From: Streptomyces oceani
Lineage (GTDB): Bacteria > Actinomycetota > Actinomycetes > Streptomycetales > Streptomycetaceae
Assembly: GCF_001751245.1 (NCBI RefSeq)
Contig: NZ_LJGU01000115.1
Span: forward strand, 183,187-247,186
Direction: 5' to 3'
Length of the DNA: 64,000 bases
Shown here: piece by piece, positions 53,917-62,431 of the stretch
Layout of the letters: each line of letters starts with the position of its first letter
Position numbering within the stretch: the stretch's first letter is position 1
Translations under genes and position numbers: made by a program
The notes under the pieces: model-generated
What the model was told of the DNA's origin: nothing
Seen by the model: the letters and a program-made list of their open reading frames with translations, nothing else
The model's database searches: none

Positions 53917-55032
53917 CTACCGCTGTCTGACGACGACGAAGTCCGCGAACGCGACCAGCTGGTCCCGTACGGTCTGCGGCATGTCGAGGCCGTGCAGCGC
54001 GTCAACGGCCTTCCGGTGCTGGTCGTGCGCCACCTCGAGGGTCATGTCCCGGCCGCCGGCCTCCTCGATCAACGCAGCCCGGGAGGCGAACTCCGCCTCG
54101 TCGAAATCCCCGGACTCCCGCTGGCTCTTCCTGGAGTCCGCCGCCATCAGTTCGGCCAGCTTGTCGGCCGAGCCGGTACCGGAGGCGAGCGCGGCGACCA
54201 CCGGCAGGGACTTCTTCCGCTGCCGCAGATCGCTCCAGGTCTGCTTGCCGGTGGCTTCCGGGTCGCCCCACACGCCGAGCAGGTCGTCCACCGCCTGGAA
54301 GGCGAGGCCGAGGTGGAAGCCGTACGCCTCCAGGGCATCGGCCGTGTGCTCGTCCGCGCCGCCCAGCACCGCCCCGATGGAGGTGGCACAGGCGAGCAGC
54401 GCGCCGGTCTTGTTGCCCTCCATCTCCAGGCATTCGGCGACCGTCACCCGCTCCCGGTGCTCGTAGGCCATGTCCTGGGCCTGACCGTCGATCAGCTTGC
54501 GGGTGGCGGCGGTCATCCGGCGGGCGGCACGGCCGGTCTCCGGGGTGCCGGGCTCCAGCAGTATCTCGTTGGCCAGCGTGAACAGCGCGTCGCCGACGAG
54601 GATGGCCTGGGCGGGGCCATGCACCCTCCAGACCGTGTCGCGGTGCCGGCGCTGCTCGTCGCCGTCCATCAGATCGTCGTGCAGCAGGGAGAAGTTGTGC
54701 ACCAACTCCACCGCGACCGCTCCCGGGATGCCCGCCTCCGGCCGTGCCCCCACGGCCTCGGTGGAGGCCAGAGCCAGCGCGGGGCGTACGGCCTTGCCAC
54801 CGTCCGCGGCCGAGGGGCGACCATGTGCGTCGATCCAGCCGAAGTGGTATGAGGCGACGCTGTCCATGGGGGCGGCCAACCCCTCCACGGCCGCTCGCAA
54901 CACCGGCATGGCCAGCGCGCGACCGCGCTCCAGCAGCGGGGTGATGGCCGCCGCGGCGTCCTCGACGGAACGCGCCTCCGCCGGCCCCGTCCGCGAGGTC
55001 GTCCGTCCGCCTGGTGCTGTGCTGCTGCTCAT
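53917..55032 (-). CDS. polyprenyl (farnesyl/geranylgeranyl) diphosphate synthase
   Basis: A 371-residue trans-prenyltransferase. The first Asp-rich motif is DDLMD (in NFSLLHDDLMDGD) and the second DDLLG (AFQAVDDLLGVWGDP); KxVRP (GGKAVRPALAL) binds diphosphate. In the hopanoid operon it most likely supplies farnesyl diphosphate for squalene formation. The start overlaps the hpnE stop (ATGA). The product chain length cannot be read with certainty. Confidence 0.92.
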   Translation of the reverse strand: MSSSTAPGGRTTSRTGPAEARSVEDAAAAITPLLERGRALAMPVLRAAVEGLAAPMDSVASYHFGWIDAHGRPSAADGGKAVRPALALASTEAVGARPEAGIPGAVAVELVHNFSLLHDDLMDGDEQRRHRDTVWRVHGPAQAILVGDALFTLANEILLEPGTPETGRAARRMTAATRKLIDGQAQDMAYEHRERVTVAECLEMEGNKTGALLACATSIGAVLGGADEHTADALEAYGFHLGLAFQAVDDLLGVWGDPEATGKQTWSDLRQRKKSLPVVAALASGTGSADKLAELMAADSRKSQRESGDFDEAEFASRAALIEEAGGRDMTLEVAHDQHRKAVDALHGLDMPQTVRDQLVAFADFVVVRQR

Positions 55033-56459
55033 GCCGCCGCTGCCCTTCTGTTCTTACCGTACGGTGGTTCGTCGCCATACGAGCGGCCCGAGGTGTCGAG
55101 CACTTCCCGTGCGGCGGTGAGTCCGCTGCGTACAGCGCTCTCCATGGTTGCCGGCCAGCCAGTATCGGTCCACGCTCCGGCGAGCAGCACACCGGGCCGC
55201 TCGGTACGGCTGCCGGGGCGCAGACCGCCGACTCCGGGTCGGGGCGCGAAGGTGGCGGTTCGCTCCCGGGTGACGAAGAAGTCCCGTACGCTCGCTCGCC
55301 GTGCCGCCGGCAACAGCCGGGCCAGCTCCGGCAGATAACGGTCCCGCAGCACGCCGACCGGCTCGTCGATCTCGTCGTGAGCGGCGGACTGGGACAGCGC
55401 CAGATACTGCCCGCCGCCGGTCAGCCCGCTCGGGCCGGTCCGGTCAAACACCCACTGCACCGGGCTGCCGAGCGCGGTGAAGAAGGGGCGCCGCAGCACC
55501 CGGCGGTCGTAGACGACATGCAGGTTGAGGATCGGCGCGTGCTCGATGCGCTGCAGCCGGTCAGGCCGGGCCAGTGCGCCCTCAGGGAGCAGCCGGTGCG
55601 CCTCCGCCGGTGGGACGGCCAGCACCACGTCGCGCGCGTGCAGTGCCTCGCCCGGATCGGGCCCGCGCGTGCTGCCGAGGCGCCAGCCGCCGCCCGGCAG
55701 CGGGGTCAGCTCGCGGATCCGGGTGCCCAGCACCGTACGCACTCCCGCCTTGTCGAGGGCGGCGCGAGCGAGTACGTCGTGCCCCTGGCCGAGTGGAACC
55801 GGCGGCACGGCGAGGTCGGCGGCCCGGCGGCTGGACAGCAGCCCAGTACGGAAGACCATGGCGGCCAGGGCGAGGGAGGTGTCCGCGGCGCGCGCGTTGA
55901 GCGTCGGCAGGCCGATGAGTTCCCAGAGCGCCGAGACCGCGCGGGCGGACTGGCCGTGGTGACGCAGCCAGGTGGCGAAGTCGAGTTCGTCCAGCCCGGG
56001 GTCGCTCGGATCGAGGTGGCGCAGGGCCAGGGCGGCGCGCGCCGCCGCGAGCCGTTCGGGCCCCGAGAGGTGCGGGTACGTGGCCAGGGCCGCGCCCAGG
56101 TGGAACGGCGCCGGGAGGTCCGTACGCCGCAGCCGGCCCAGTCGACCGGTCCGTGCGTCGAGCACCGGCACGTCCAGCCGTGCCGGACCTCCGGTGGCGG
56201 CGTCTCCGGTCACCCGCTCCAGGAACCACTGGTAGGCGGTGCAGCAGCGCAGGTGCACGTGTTGCCCGTTGTCGACAGTGAGCGGTCCGGTCGGGGACTC
56301 CCGGTGGAAGGACGACGCGAGGCCGCCCAGCCGTGCCCGGCTCTCCAACAGCGTGACCGGAAGGCCGGCGTCCGCGAGGCGGAGCGCGGCCGTCGTACCG
56401 GCCAGTCCCCCGCCGACCACCAGCACGCCCGTCGCGGACGGCGTCGGGTCAGGTGCCAT
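55029..56459 (-). CDS. hpnE: HpnE, hydroxysqualene dehydroxylase
   Basis: A 476-residue FAD-dependent amine-oxidase-fold enzyme. The N-terminal dinucleotide motif is VLVVGGGLAGTTAALRLADAG, and the C-terminal FAD segment is VLLAGAWTDTGWPATMESAV. It completes the HpnCDE route by reducing hydroxysqualene to squalene. The ATG at 56459 overlaps the hpnD end by 11 bases and is preceded by GGGGAG. It is often mis-annotated as phytoene desaturase. Confidence 0.93.
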   Translation of the reverse strand: MAPDPTPSATGVLVVGGGLAGTTAALRLADAGLPVTLLESRARLGGLASSFHRESPTGPLTVDNGQHVHLRCCTAYQWFLERVTGDAATGGPARLDVPVLDARTGRLGRLRRTDLPAPFHLGAALATYPHLSGPERLAAARAALALRHLDPSDPGLDELDFATWLRHHGQSARAVSALWELIGLPTLNARAADTSLALAAMVFRTGLLSSRRAADLAVPPVPLGQGHDVLARAALDKAGVRTVLGTRIRELTPLPGGGWRLGSTRGPDPGEALHARDVVLAVPPAEAHRLLPEGALARPDRLQRIEHAPILNLHVVYDRRVLRRPFFTALGSPVQWVFDRTGPSGLTGGGQYLALSQSAAHDEIDEPVGVLRDRYLPELARLLPAARRASVRDFFVTRERTATFAPRPGVGGLRPGSRTERPGVLLAGAWTDTGWPATMESAVRSGLTAAREVLDTSGRSYGDEPPYGKNRRAAAA

Positions 56460-57423
56460 GTGGCGCTCCCCGCCTGTCCTGACGCTTGGCGCGGCGGGCG
56501 GCCCGCCGGGCGTCCAGCCCGGACAGGCCGCGGGCCGCGACGTACGTCTTCTCACCAGCCGGCAGCGAGACCCGCGCGCGCAGCACCGCGTACGGATCGC
56601 GCGCGATGCGTTCCAGCAACCGTCGGTAGATCCCCGCCATGGCCGACACGCAGGCTCCGGAGCGGCGGTCGAGCAGTGGGAGGAGGGCCCATCCCTCCTC
56701 GAAGAGTTCGCGGGCGCGCCGTACCTCGAAGTGGATGAGGCCGGAGAAGTCAGCGCCGTCGGAGGGGAATCCGTCCTCGAAGCCGTCAGTGCAACCGAAC
56801 TTCTCCAGGTCCTCGGCCGGCAGGTACCTACGGCCGGCGGCCTCGTCCTCACACAGGTCCCGCAGGATGTTGGTCAGTTGGAGAGCGAGGCCGAGGGTGT
56901 CGGCGTAGCCTGCGGCGCGGGCGCGTTCGCTCGGCACGACGCCCTCGATCGTGCCGAACACCCCGAGGGAGAGCCGGCCGACCGCCCCAGCCACGCAGCG
57001 GCAGTAGTCCCGTAGGTGGGGCCAGGTCGGGTAGCTGGTGCCGGTCACGTCCATCAGCACGCCGTCGATCAGCTCATCCAGGCCATCGAGTGGGATCGGA
57101 AAGCGTCCGGCGGCGTGGTGCAGTGCGACGGCGACCGGGTCGGGGTCGCTCGGCGGGACGGAGTCCTCGCGGATGCGGGCCAGCAGCGTGCGGGTCTCGT
57201 CCAGTCTGGCGCGCTTGTCGGGCGGGGCCAGGCCGCCGTCGCCGATGTCGTCGACGCGGCGGGAGAAGGCGTAGAGCGCGGACATGGCACGCCGTTTGGG
57301 GGGCGGCAGCAGGCGGATGCCGTAGGCGAAGTTCCGCGCCTGCTGTCCGGTGACGGTCTCGCAGTAACTGTAGGCGGCGGCCACCGGCGGGTGCGGTGGC
57401 GTATCGAGCCGGGTTCTGACCAT
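56449..57423 (-). CDS. hpnD: HpnD, presqualene diphosphate synthase
   Basis: A 324-residue squalene/phytoene-synthase-fold enzyme that condenses two farnesyl diphosphates to presqualene diphosphate. Motifs are ARNFAYGIRLLPPPKR, the first Asp pair RRVDDIGD, YCRCVAGAVGRLS and the second Asp motif QLTNILRDLCEDEAAGR. The C-terminus is basic. It starts seven bases after the hpnC stop. Confidence 0.94.
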   Translation of the reverse strand: MVRTRLDTPPHPPVAAAYSYCETVTGQQARNFAYGIRLLPPPKRRAMSALYAFSRRVDDIGDGGLAPPDKRARLDETRTLLARIREDSVPPSDPDPVAVALHHAAGRFPIPLDGLDELIDGVLMDVTGTSYPTWPHLRDYCRCVAGAVGRLSLGVFGTIEGVVPSERARAAGYADTLGLALQLTNILRDLCEDEAAGRRYLPAEDLEKFGCTDGFEDGFPSDGADFSGLIHFEVRRARELFEEGWALLPLLDRRSGACVSAMAGIYRRLLERIARDPYAVLRARVSLPAGEKTYVAARGLSGLDARRAARRAKRQDRRGAPHGT

Positions 57424-57429
57424 TCCCGC

Positions 57430-58344
57430 TCACCCCTCTCTTCGCAGTGCCGCACTCGTCTCGCGCAGGAGCAGGCGTTTGGGGGCGGCAGGCGGTCCCG
57501 CGAGTACGTCGTAGCGCGCCGCCCGGATGGCCCGCAGCGCGGCGCGTCCGCCGCCGACGAAGCCGGCGAGCAGTAGCCGGAGCCGGCCGCTGACGCTGCC
57601 GACCAGGGGGCGGCCCGCGTCCAGCAGCCGTTCGGCGCGTTCGGACTCGAAGGCGATCAGCGTGCGTACCGAGGCGTTGGCGATGGGGGCGGCGAGGTCG
57701 GCTTCGCTGACGGAGAACCGGTCGAGGTCGGCGCGGGGGAGGTAGATCCGGCCTCGGGCGAGGTCCTCGGCGACGTCCTGGAGATGTTCGATGATCTGCA
57801 GCCCGGTGCATACGGCGTCGGAGGCGCGTACGCGTTCGGGGGTGCTGATCCCGGTCACGGAGAGGACGAGGCGGCCCACCGGGTTCGCGGACAGCTCGCA
57901 GTAGCCGAGCAGTTGTTCGTAGGTGTCGTACCGACGGGTCCACTGGTCCTGGCGGTTGGCCTGGAGCAGTCCCAGGAAGGGCTCGGGGCGCAGTCGGTGC
58001 TGGGCGATCACGGGCACCAGCGCGGCGAGCAGCGGATGGTGCGGGAGAGCGGCACCGCTGCCTGTGGCGCAGCCGAAGGCCCGGTCCAACTCGGTCTCCA
58101 GCGTGTCCAGCAGCGCGGACCGATCGCCGGCCTGCTCGGCGGAGAGCCCCAGCCATGCGGCGTCGTGCCCGTCGGACGCCAGATCGCCGTCCCCGATGTC
58201 GTCCACCAGGCGTGCGTAGCCGTACACGGCCATCAGGTCGTCCCGCCAAGCCTGGGGAAGGAAGCCGGGGGCGACCGGGAAGTTCTCCGTGGTGGCCTTG
58301 TCCAGCGTGGACTGTGCGGGCGCGTCCTCCGTCGCGGTCACCAT
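57430..58344 (-). CDS. hpnC: HpnC, hydroxysqualene synthase
   Basis: A 304-residue homologue of squalene synthase that converts presqualene diphosphate to hydroxysqualene. Motifs are ENFPVAPGFLPQAWR, YARLVDDIGDGD, YCELSANPVGRLVL and QIIEHLQDVAEDLARGRIYLP. It is the first gene of the hopanoid operon. The ribosome site is weak (GGGTAG before ATG GTG); GTG at 58341 is an alternative start. An AT-richer patch at about 58371-58410 upstream is the likely operon promoter. Confidence 0.94.
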   Translation of the reverse strand: MVTATEDAPAQSTLDKATTENFPVAPGFLPQAWRDDLMAVYGYARLVDDIGDGDLASDGHDAAWLGLSAEQAGDRSALLDTLETELDRAFGCATGSGAALPHHPLLAALVPVIAQHRLRPEPFLGLLQANRQDQWTRRYDTYEQLLGYCELSANPVGRLVLSVTGISTPERVRASDAVCTGLQIIEHLQDVAEDLARGRIYLPRADLDRFSVSEADLAAPIANASVRTLIAFESERAERLLDAGRPLVGSVSGRLRLLLAGFVGGGRAALRAIRAARYDVLAGPPAAPKRLLLRETSAALRREG

Positions 58345-58505
58345 GTACTACCCGAAGCCGTTGCTGTCACAAGCTCGTTTCTACACCTTCACCCCATTTC
58401 GTATTGTTTCGGACACGCCGCGCCCGCCGGCCCGCCACCTCGTACGGCCGGGGCGCGACGGCCTCGACAACCGGACGGCAAGACCCGAGAACCAGGGAAA
58501 CCAGG

Positions 58506-59177
58506 TCAGGAGGCTGTCAGCCCGGCGGCCAGGGTGCTCAGGACCTGCTCGATCATGGCGTCCCGCTGCTCTCGGGCCAGGGGTGCGAACGGCCCGTCCA
58601 GGAGCAGCGTGGCCAGCCCGTGCGCCGCGGACCAGGCGGCGACCTCGGCCCCGGCCCGCCGCTCGGCCGCCATCCGGCCGCTCGCCGCCAGTTCGTCCAG
58701 CACCTCCACCAGGAGGTCGAAGGAGCGAAACTGTGCCGGCGCGCCTCCAGCCGGGCAGAGGTTTCCGGTCGAGTCCGGCTCCAGTTCCGGCACCGCCTCG
58801 GGGGCGCCACAGAAGGCGGCTCGGAAGAGTCCGGGCTGCCGTAGGGCGAAGTCGACGTACCCCCACCCCATGGCGATCAACCGTCGCTCCACGGCGGGGC
58901 CGTCCCGCCCCGGCTCGGTACTCGCCGCCGCCTCCATGGAATCCGCCAGCTCCTGCTGCCCCCGCTCCTTGACGGCGAACAGCAGGTCTCCCTGCCCCGC
59001 GAAGTGCCGGTACGCGGCGGTGGGCGACACCCCGACCTGTCGCGCGGCGGCGCGCAGCACGACGGCGTCCGGACCGCCCTCCCGGGCCAACCCGAGCGCC
59101 GCCTCGATCAGGGCGTTACGCAGGTCGCCGTGGTGATAGCCAGGCTTCCCCCCGACCTGTTCTGGAGCCTCGGACAT
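58506..59177 (-). CDS. TetR-family regulator of the divergent MMPL exporter
   Basis: A 223-residue TetR/AcrR repressor. The HTH is VVLRAAARQVGVSPTAAYRHF. The C-terminal half contains the conserved Trp/His-Gly segment (VAAWSAAHGLATLLLDGP) of the WHG-type ligand domain. It is divergent from the MMPL gene with 85 bases between starts, which carry two operator-like dyads, so autoregulation and exporter control are likely. ATG at 59177 has AAAGGAAGG upstream. Confidence 0.92.
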   Translation of the reverse strand: MSEAPEQVGGKPGYHHGDLRNALIEAALGLAREGGPDAVVLRAAARQVGVSPTAAYRHFAGQGDLLFAVKERGQQELADSMEAAASTEPGRDGPAVERRLIAMGWGYVDFALRQPGLFRAAFCGAPEAVPELEPDSTGNLCPAGGAPAQFRSFDLLVEVLDELAASGRMAAERRAGAEVAAWSAAHGLATLLLDGPFAPLAREQRDAMIEQVLSTLAAGLTAS

Positions 59178-59193
59178 AGCCTTCCTTTCGCCG

Positions 59194-59212
59194 ATGTTGA
59201 CAGCATAAACAT
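59194..59212. promoter_or_regulatory. operator-like dyad O1 in the tetR/MMPL intergenic region
   Basis: ATGTTGACAGCATAAACAT has ATGTT/AACAT ends and shares its left half ATGTTGACA with a second site exactly 36 bases further on. It lies next to the tetR start. It is inferred to be a TetR-family binding site. Confidence 0.65.
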
Positions 59213-59229
59213 TTCCCTGACAGGGTGCG

Positions 59230-59248
59230 ATGTTGACACTGTGAACAT
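59230..59248. promoter_or_regulatory. operator-like dyad O2 in the tetR/MMPL intergenic region
   Basis: ATGTTGACACTGTGAACAT is a 19-base dyad with eight of nine arm positions matching. It lies 14 bases before the MMPL start, next to its AAGGGG ribosome site. With O1 it forms a spaced operator pair. Confidence 0.7.
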
Positions 59249-59262
59249 AAGGGGAACCACAC

Positions 59263-61461
59263 ATGCTGAGTCGGATAGCGGAGCTCGCCGTACGCCGCAC
59301 CAGGGCACTTCTCACACTCACCGTGGTCGCCGTCGTCGTCATGGGCACGATCGGCTTCGGCGCCTTCGGCAAGCTTCAGGCCGGTGGCTTCGAAGACCCC
59401 GACGCGCCCTCCAGCCGGGCCCAGCAACTGCTGGAGGAGAAGTTCGGCGGCGAGAGCAACCTGGTACTGCTCGTCCGCGCCGACAGTGGCCTCGACTCCC
59501 CCGCCGCCCGGGACGCGGGACGGGAGCTGACCGCCGGGGTTCGCGAGTCGCCACACGTCGGCCACGTCGCCTCCTACTGGGACGACCAGAGCAAGGCTCT
59601 GACCTCGCGCGACGGCGACCAGGCGCTGGTGCTCGCGCACGTCGAGGGTGACAGCACCTCGGTCGCGGAGCGCACCGAACGGATCACTGACGAGTGGGCG
59701 GGCGACCGCGGCGCTGTCACCGTCTCGGCGGGCGGTGTCGCCTCGCTGAACAACGACATCAGCGACCAGGTGGCCGCCGATCTGGCTCTCGCCGAGGCCA
59801 TCGCCGTGCCTGTCACGCTCGCTCTGCTCATCCTCGCCTTCGGCAGTGTGGTGGCCGCGCTACTCCCCTTGGCCATCGGGCTGTTCGCGATCCTCGGGAC
59901 CTTCGCCGAACTCTACGTCCTCGGCAGCCTCACCGACGTCTCCGTCTTCGCGATCAATCTGACCACCGCGCTCGGCCTCGGCCTGGGTATCGACTACGGG
60001 CTGCTGCTCGTCAGCCGCTTCCGGGAACGCCTCGCCGAGGGCGACGACACCCCGGACGCGTTGCGCACCACCGTACGAACCGCCGGCCGCACCATCGCCT
60101 TCTCCGCCGCCACGGTCATCGCCGCGCTGGCCGCGCTGCTGCTCTTCCCGCCCTTCTTCCTGCGCTCCTTCGCCTACGCCGGCATCGGGGTGGTCGCGAT
60201 CGCCGCACTGGCGGCGCTACTCGTCGTCCCGGCGCTGCTCGCGGCGCTGGGGCACCGGGTGAACAGCGGACGGCTGCCCTGGGCCCAGACCGTACGACGG
60301 GCCGACGCGCCGGTGTGGGGGCGGCTGGCCGGTGCGGTCATGCGGCGGCCGGCACGCATCGGGCTGCCGGTGTTGGGCGTGCTGCTGCTCGCGGCCAGCC
60401 CGCTGCTCGGGGCCAGCTTCGGCACCCCGGACGAGCGGGTGCTGCCGACCGACGCGGAGAGTCGCGAGGTGGCGACCGCCGTACAGGAGCACTTCCCCGC
60501 CAACGACGCGGACGCGATCCAGATCGTCACCACCGGACCCGTGGAGCGCGCGGAGGTCGAGGCGTACGCCGAACGCGTCGCCGCGCTGGACGGCGTGGCA
60601 CGCGTTCAGGCCAGCAGCGGCACGTACACGCCCCAGGAAAACAGCGACCCGGGAGCGCGGAACGCGGCGCTGGCCCGCCCCGACGCGCAGCGACTGACCG
60701 TGACCAGCGCTCTGGAGGAGAAGTCGCCGGCCGCCCGGGACCTGGTCACCGATATCCGACAGCTGGCTGACCCGGCAGGGACGGAAGCGCTGGTGGGCGG
60801 CACGGACGCGCAGCTGATCGACTCGAAGCGGTCGATCGGGGACCGGCTGCCCGAGGCGGCGGCTCTGGTGGTCGGAAGCACCCTCGTGCTGCTATTCCTC
60901 TTCACCGGCAGCGTCATCCAACCGTTGCGGGCCTTGTTGCTCAACGCGATCAGTCTGACCGCGGCGATCGGCGCGATGGTGTGGATCTTCCAGGACGGTC
61001 ACCTCTCCTCGTGGCTCGGCTTCACCCCGCAACCGATGGACACCTCGATGACCGTGCTGATGTTCTGCATCGTCTTCGGGCTCTCGATGGACTACGAGGT
61101 CTTCGTCACGAGCCGGATCAAGGAGCTGAACGACGCCGGCACGGACAACTGGACGGCGGTCACCCAGGGACTGTCCCGTACCGGCCGGATCGTCACGATG
61201 GCTGCCGGGCTCCTGGCGGTGAGCTTCTTCGCCTTCGGCACCAGCGACGTCAGCTTCCTGCAGATGTTCGGCCTCGGCAGCGGGCTGGCGATCCTGATCG
61301 ACGCGGTCGCCGTGCGTGGGGTGCTGGTGCCCGCCGCGATGCGGTTGCTCGGGCGGCACGCGTGGTACGCACCGCGCGGGCTGCGACGGGTACACCAGCG
61401 GGTCGGACTGGAGGAGATCGGACCCACGGAGGAACGGGAGCGCACGCCGATCGACGCCTGA
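59263..61461 (+). CDS. MMPL-family RND-type membrane exporter
   Basis: A 732-residue transporter with two MMPL repeats, each a helix, a large outer loop and five further helices (about 12 in all). The essential helical segments are visible: INLTTALGLGLGIDYGLLLVSRFRE in the first half and IVFGLSMDYEVFVTSRIKE in the second, with the Asp-Tyr pairs used for proton coupling. Such proteins export lipids, glycolipids or drugs with the proton gradient. ATG at 59263. Expression is probably controlled by the divergent TetR protein. Confidence 0.93.
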   Translation: MLSRIAELAVRRTRALLTLTVVAVVVMGTIGFGAFGKLQAGGFEDPDAPSSRAQQLLEEKFGGESNLVLLVRADSGLDSPAARDAGRELTAGVRESPHVGHVASYWDDQSKALTSRDGDQALVLAHVEGDSTSVAERTERITDEWAGDRGAVTVSAGGVASLNNDISDQVAADLALAEAIAVPVTLALLILAFGSVVAALLPLAIGLFAILGTFAELYVLGSLTDVSVFAINLTTALGLGLGIDYGLLLVSRFRERLAEGDDTPDALRTTVRTAGRTIAFSAATVIAALAALLLFPPFFLRSFAYAGIGVVAIAALAALLVVPALLAALGHRVNSGRLPWAQTVRRADAPVWGRLAGAVMRRPARIGLPVLGVLLLAASPLLGASFGTPDERVLPTDAESREVATAVQEHFPANDADAIQIVTTGPVERAEVEAYAERVAALDGVARVQASSGTYTPQENSDPGARNAALARPDAQRLTVTSALEEKSPAARDLVTDIRQLADPAGTEALVGGTDAQLIDSKRSIGDRLPEAAALVVGSTLVLLFLFTGSVIQPLRALLLNAISLTAAIGAMVWIFQDGHLSSWLGFTPQPMDTSMTVLMFCIVFGLSMDYEVFVTSRIKELNDAGTDNWTAVTQGLSRTGRIVTMAAGLLAVSFFAFGTSDVSFLQMFGLGSGLAILIDAVAVRGVLVPAAMRLLGRHAWYAPRGLRRVHQRVGLEEIGPTEERERTPIDA

Positions 61462-61478
61462 GCCGGCCCGGTACGCCG

Positions 61479-61524
61479 CACGTGCCCCGGCCCCCGTACA
61501 CGGATACGGGGGCCGGGGCACGTG
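61479..61524. terminator. perfect 20-bp stem hairpin, bidirectional terminator
   Basis: CACGTGCCCCGGCCCCCGTA pairs without mismatch with its complement across a 6-base loop (61499-61504). It lies between the convergent MMPL and ABC-exporter ATPase genes, and is the strongest terminator-like structure noticed in the window. Confidence 0.85.
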
Positions 61525-61570
61525 ATGCCGCGCTGGCGGTGCGGGCGGGCGTCCGCCCGCACCGCGCACG

Positions 61571-62431
61571 TCACTTACCGCTGAAGGACTCGTACTCCTT
61601 GAGTACCTCCTCGGTCGGGCCGTCCATGCGCAGTGTGCCGTGCTCGAGCCACAGCACCCGATCGCAGGTGTCCCGTATGGACTTGTTGTTGTGGCTCACC
61701 AGGAACACCGTCCCGGCCTGTTGACGCATGTCGCGGACCCGGGCCTCCGAGCGCTTGCGGAACCGGCGGTCACCGGTCGCAAGGGCCTCGTCGATCATCA
61801 GCACGTCGTGCTTCTTGGCGGCCGCGATGGAGAATCGCAGGCGGGCGGCCATGCCGGAGGAGTAGGTACGCATCGGAAGGGTGATGAAGTCGCCCTTCTC
61901 CTGGATTCCGGAGAACTTGACGATGTCGTCGTATCGCTCCCGGATCTCGGCCGGGGTCATGCCCATCGCCAGGCCACCGAGGATGACGTTCCGCTCCCCG
62001 GTCAGGTCGTTCATCAACGCCGCGTTGACGCCCAGCAGCGAGGGCTGACCGTCCGAGTAGACCTTCCCACTCTCCGGTGGTATCAGGCCGGCCACGGCCT
62101 TCAGCAGGGTGGACTTGCCGGAACCGTTGGAACCGATCAGCCCGATCGCCTCACCCCGATAGGCGGTGAAACTGACCCCGCGTACGGCGTGCACCTTCCG
62201 CACACCCTCGTCACCAGAGCGCCGGAACATCCGGTTCAGCGCGGCGGTGGCGCTGCCTTTGCCACGCGGACTGCCGCCGCTCACCCGGTAGACGATGTGC
62301 AGGTCCTCGGCGATGACCGTGGGGATGGGGGGTGTCGGGTCGGCCTGATCCCCCGCGACGGAGTCCGCAGCCTTCTCGAGACGGGCTTTCCCGGCGTTCT
62401 CCTGGTCACTCGCTTTCTCAGCCACGGCCAT
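61571..62431 (-). CDS. ABC-2 polysaccharide/teichoic-acid exporter ATP-binding protein (TagH-like)
   Basis: A 286-residue ABC ATPase of the TagH/Wzt type. Walker A is GSNGSGKSTLL, the signature TYSSGMAARLRFS, Walker B VLMIDEALATGD, and the switch VSHNNKSI. The FHIVYRV-like start of the nucleotide domain (LHIVYRVSGG) follows a charged 45-residue N-terminus. It pairs with the upstream permease (14-base overlap) to export an undecaprenyl-linked polymer. ATG at 62431 has GGAGGAG upstream. The long C-terminal glycan-binding extension of some Wzt proteins is absent. Confidence 0.92.
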   Translation of the reverse strand: MAVAEKASDQENAGKARLEKAADSVAGDQADPTPPIPTVIAEDLHIVYRVSGGSPRGKGSATAALNRMFRRSGDEGVRKVHAVRGVSFTAYRGEAIGLIGSNGSGKSTLLKAVAGLIPPESGKVYSDGQPSLLGVNAALMNDLTGERNVILGGLAMGMTPAEIRERYDDIVKFSGIQEKGDFITLPMRTYSSGMAARLRFSIAAAKKHDVLMIDEALATGDRRFRKRSEARVRDMRQQAGTVFLVSHNNKSIRDTCDRVLWLEHGTLRMDGPTEEVLKEYESFSGK

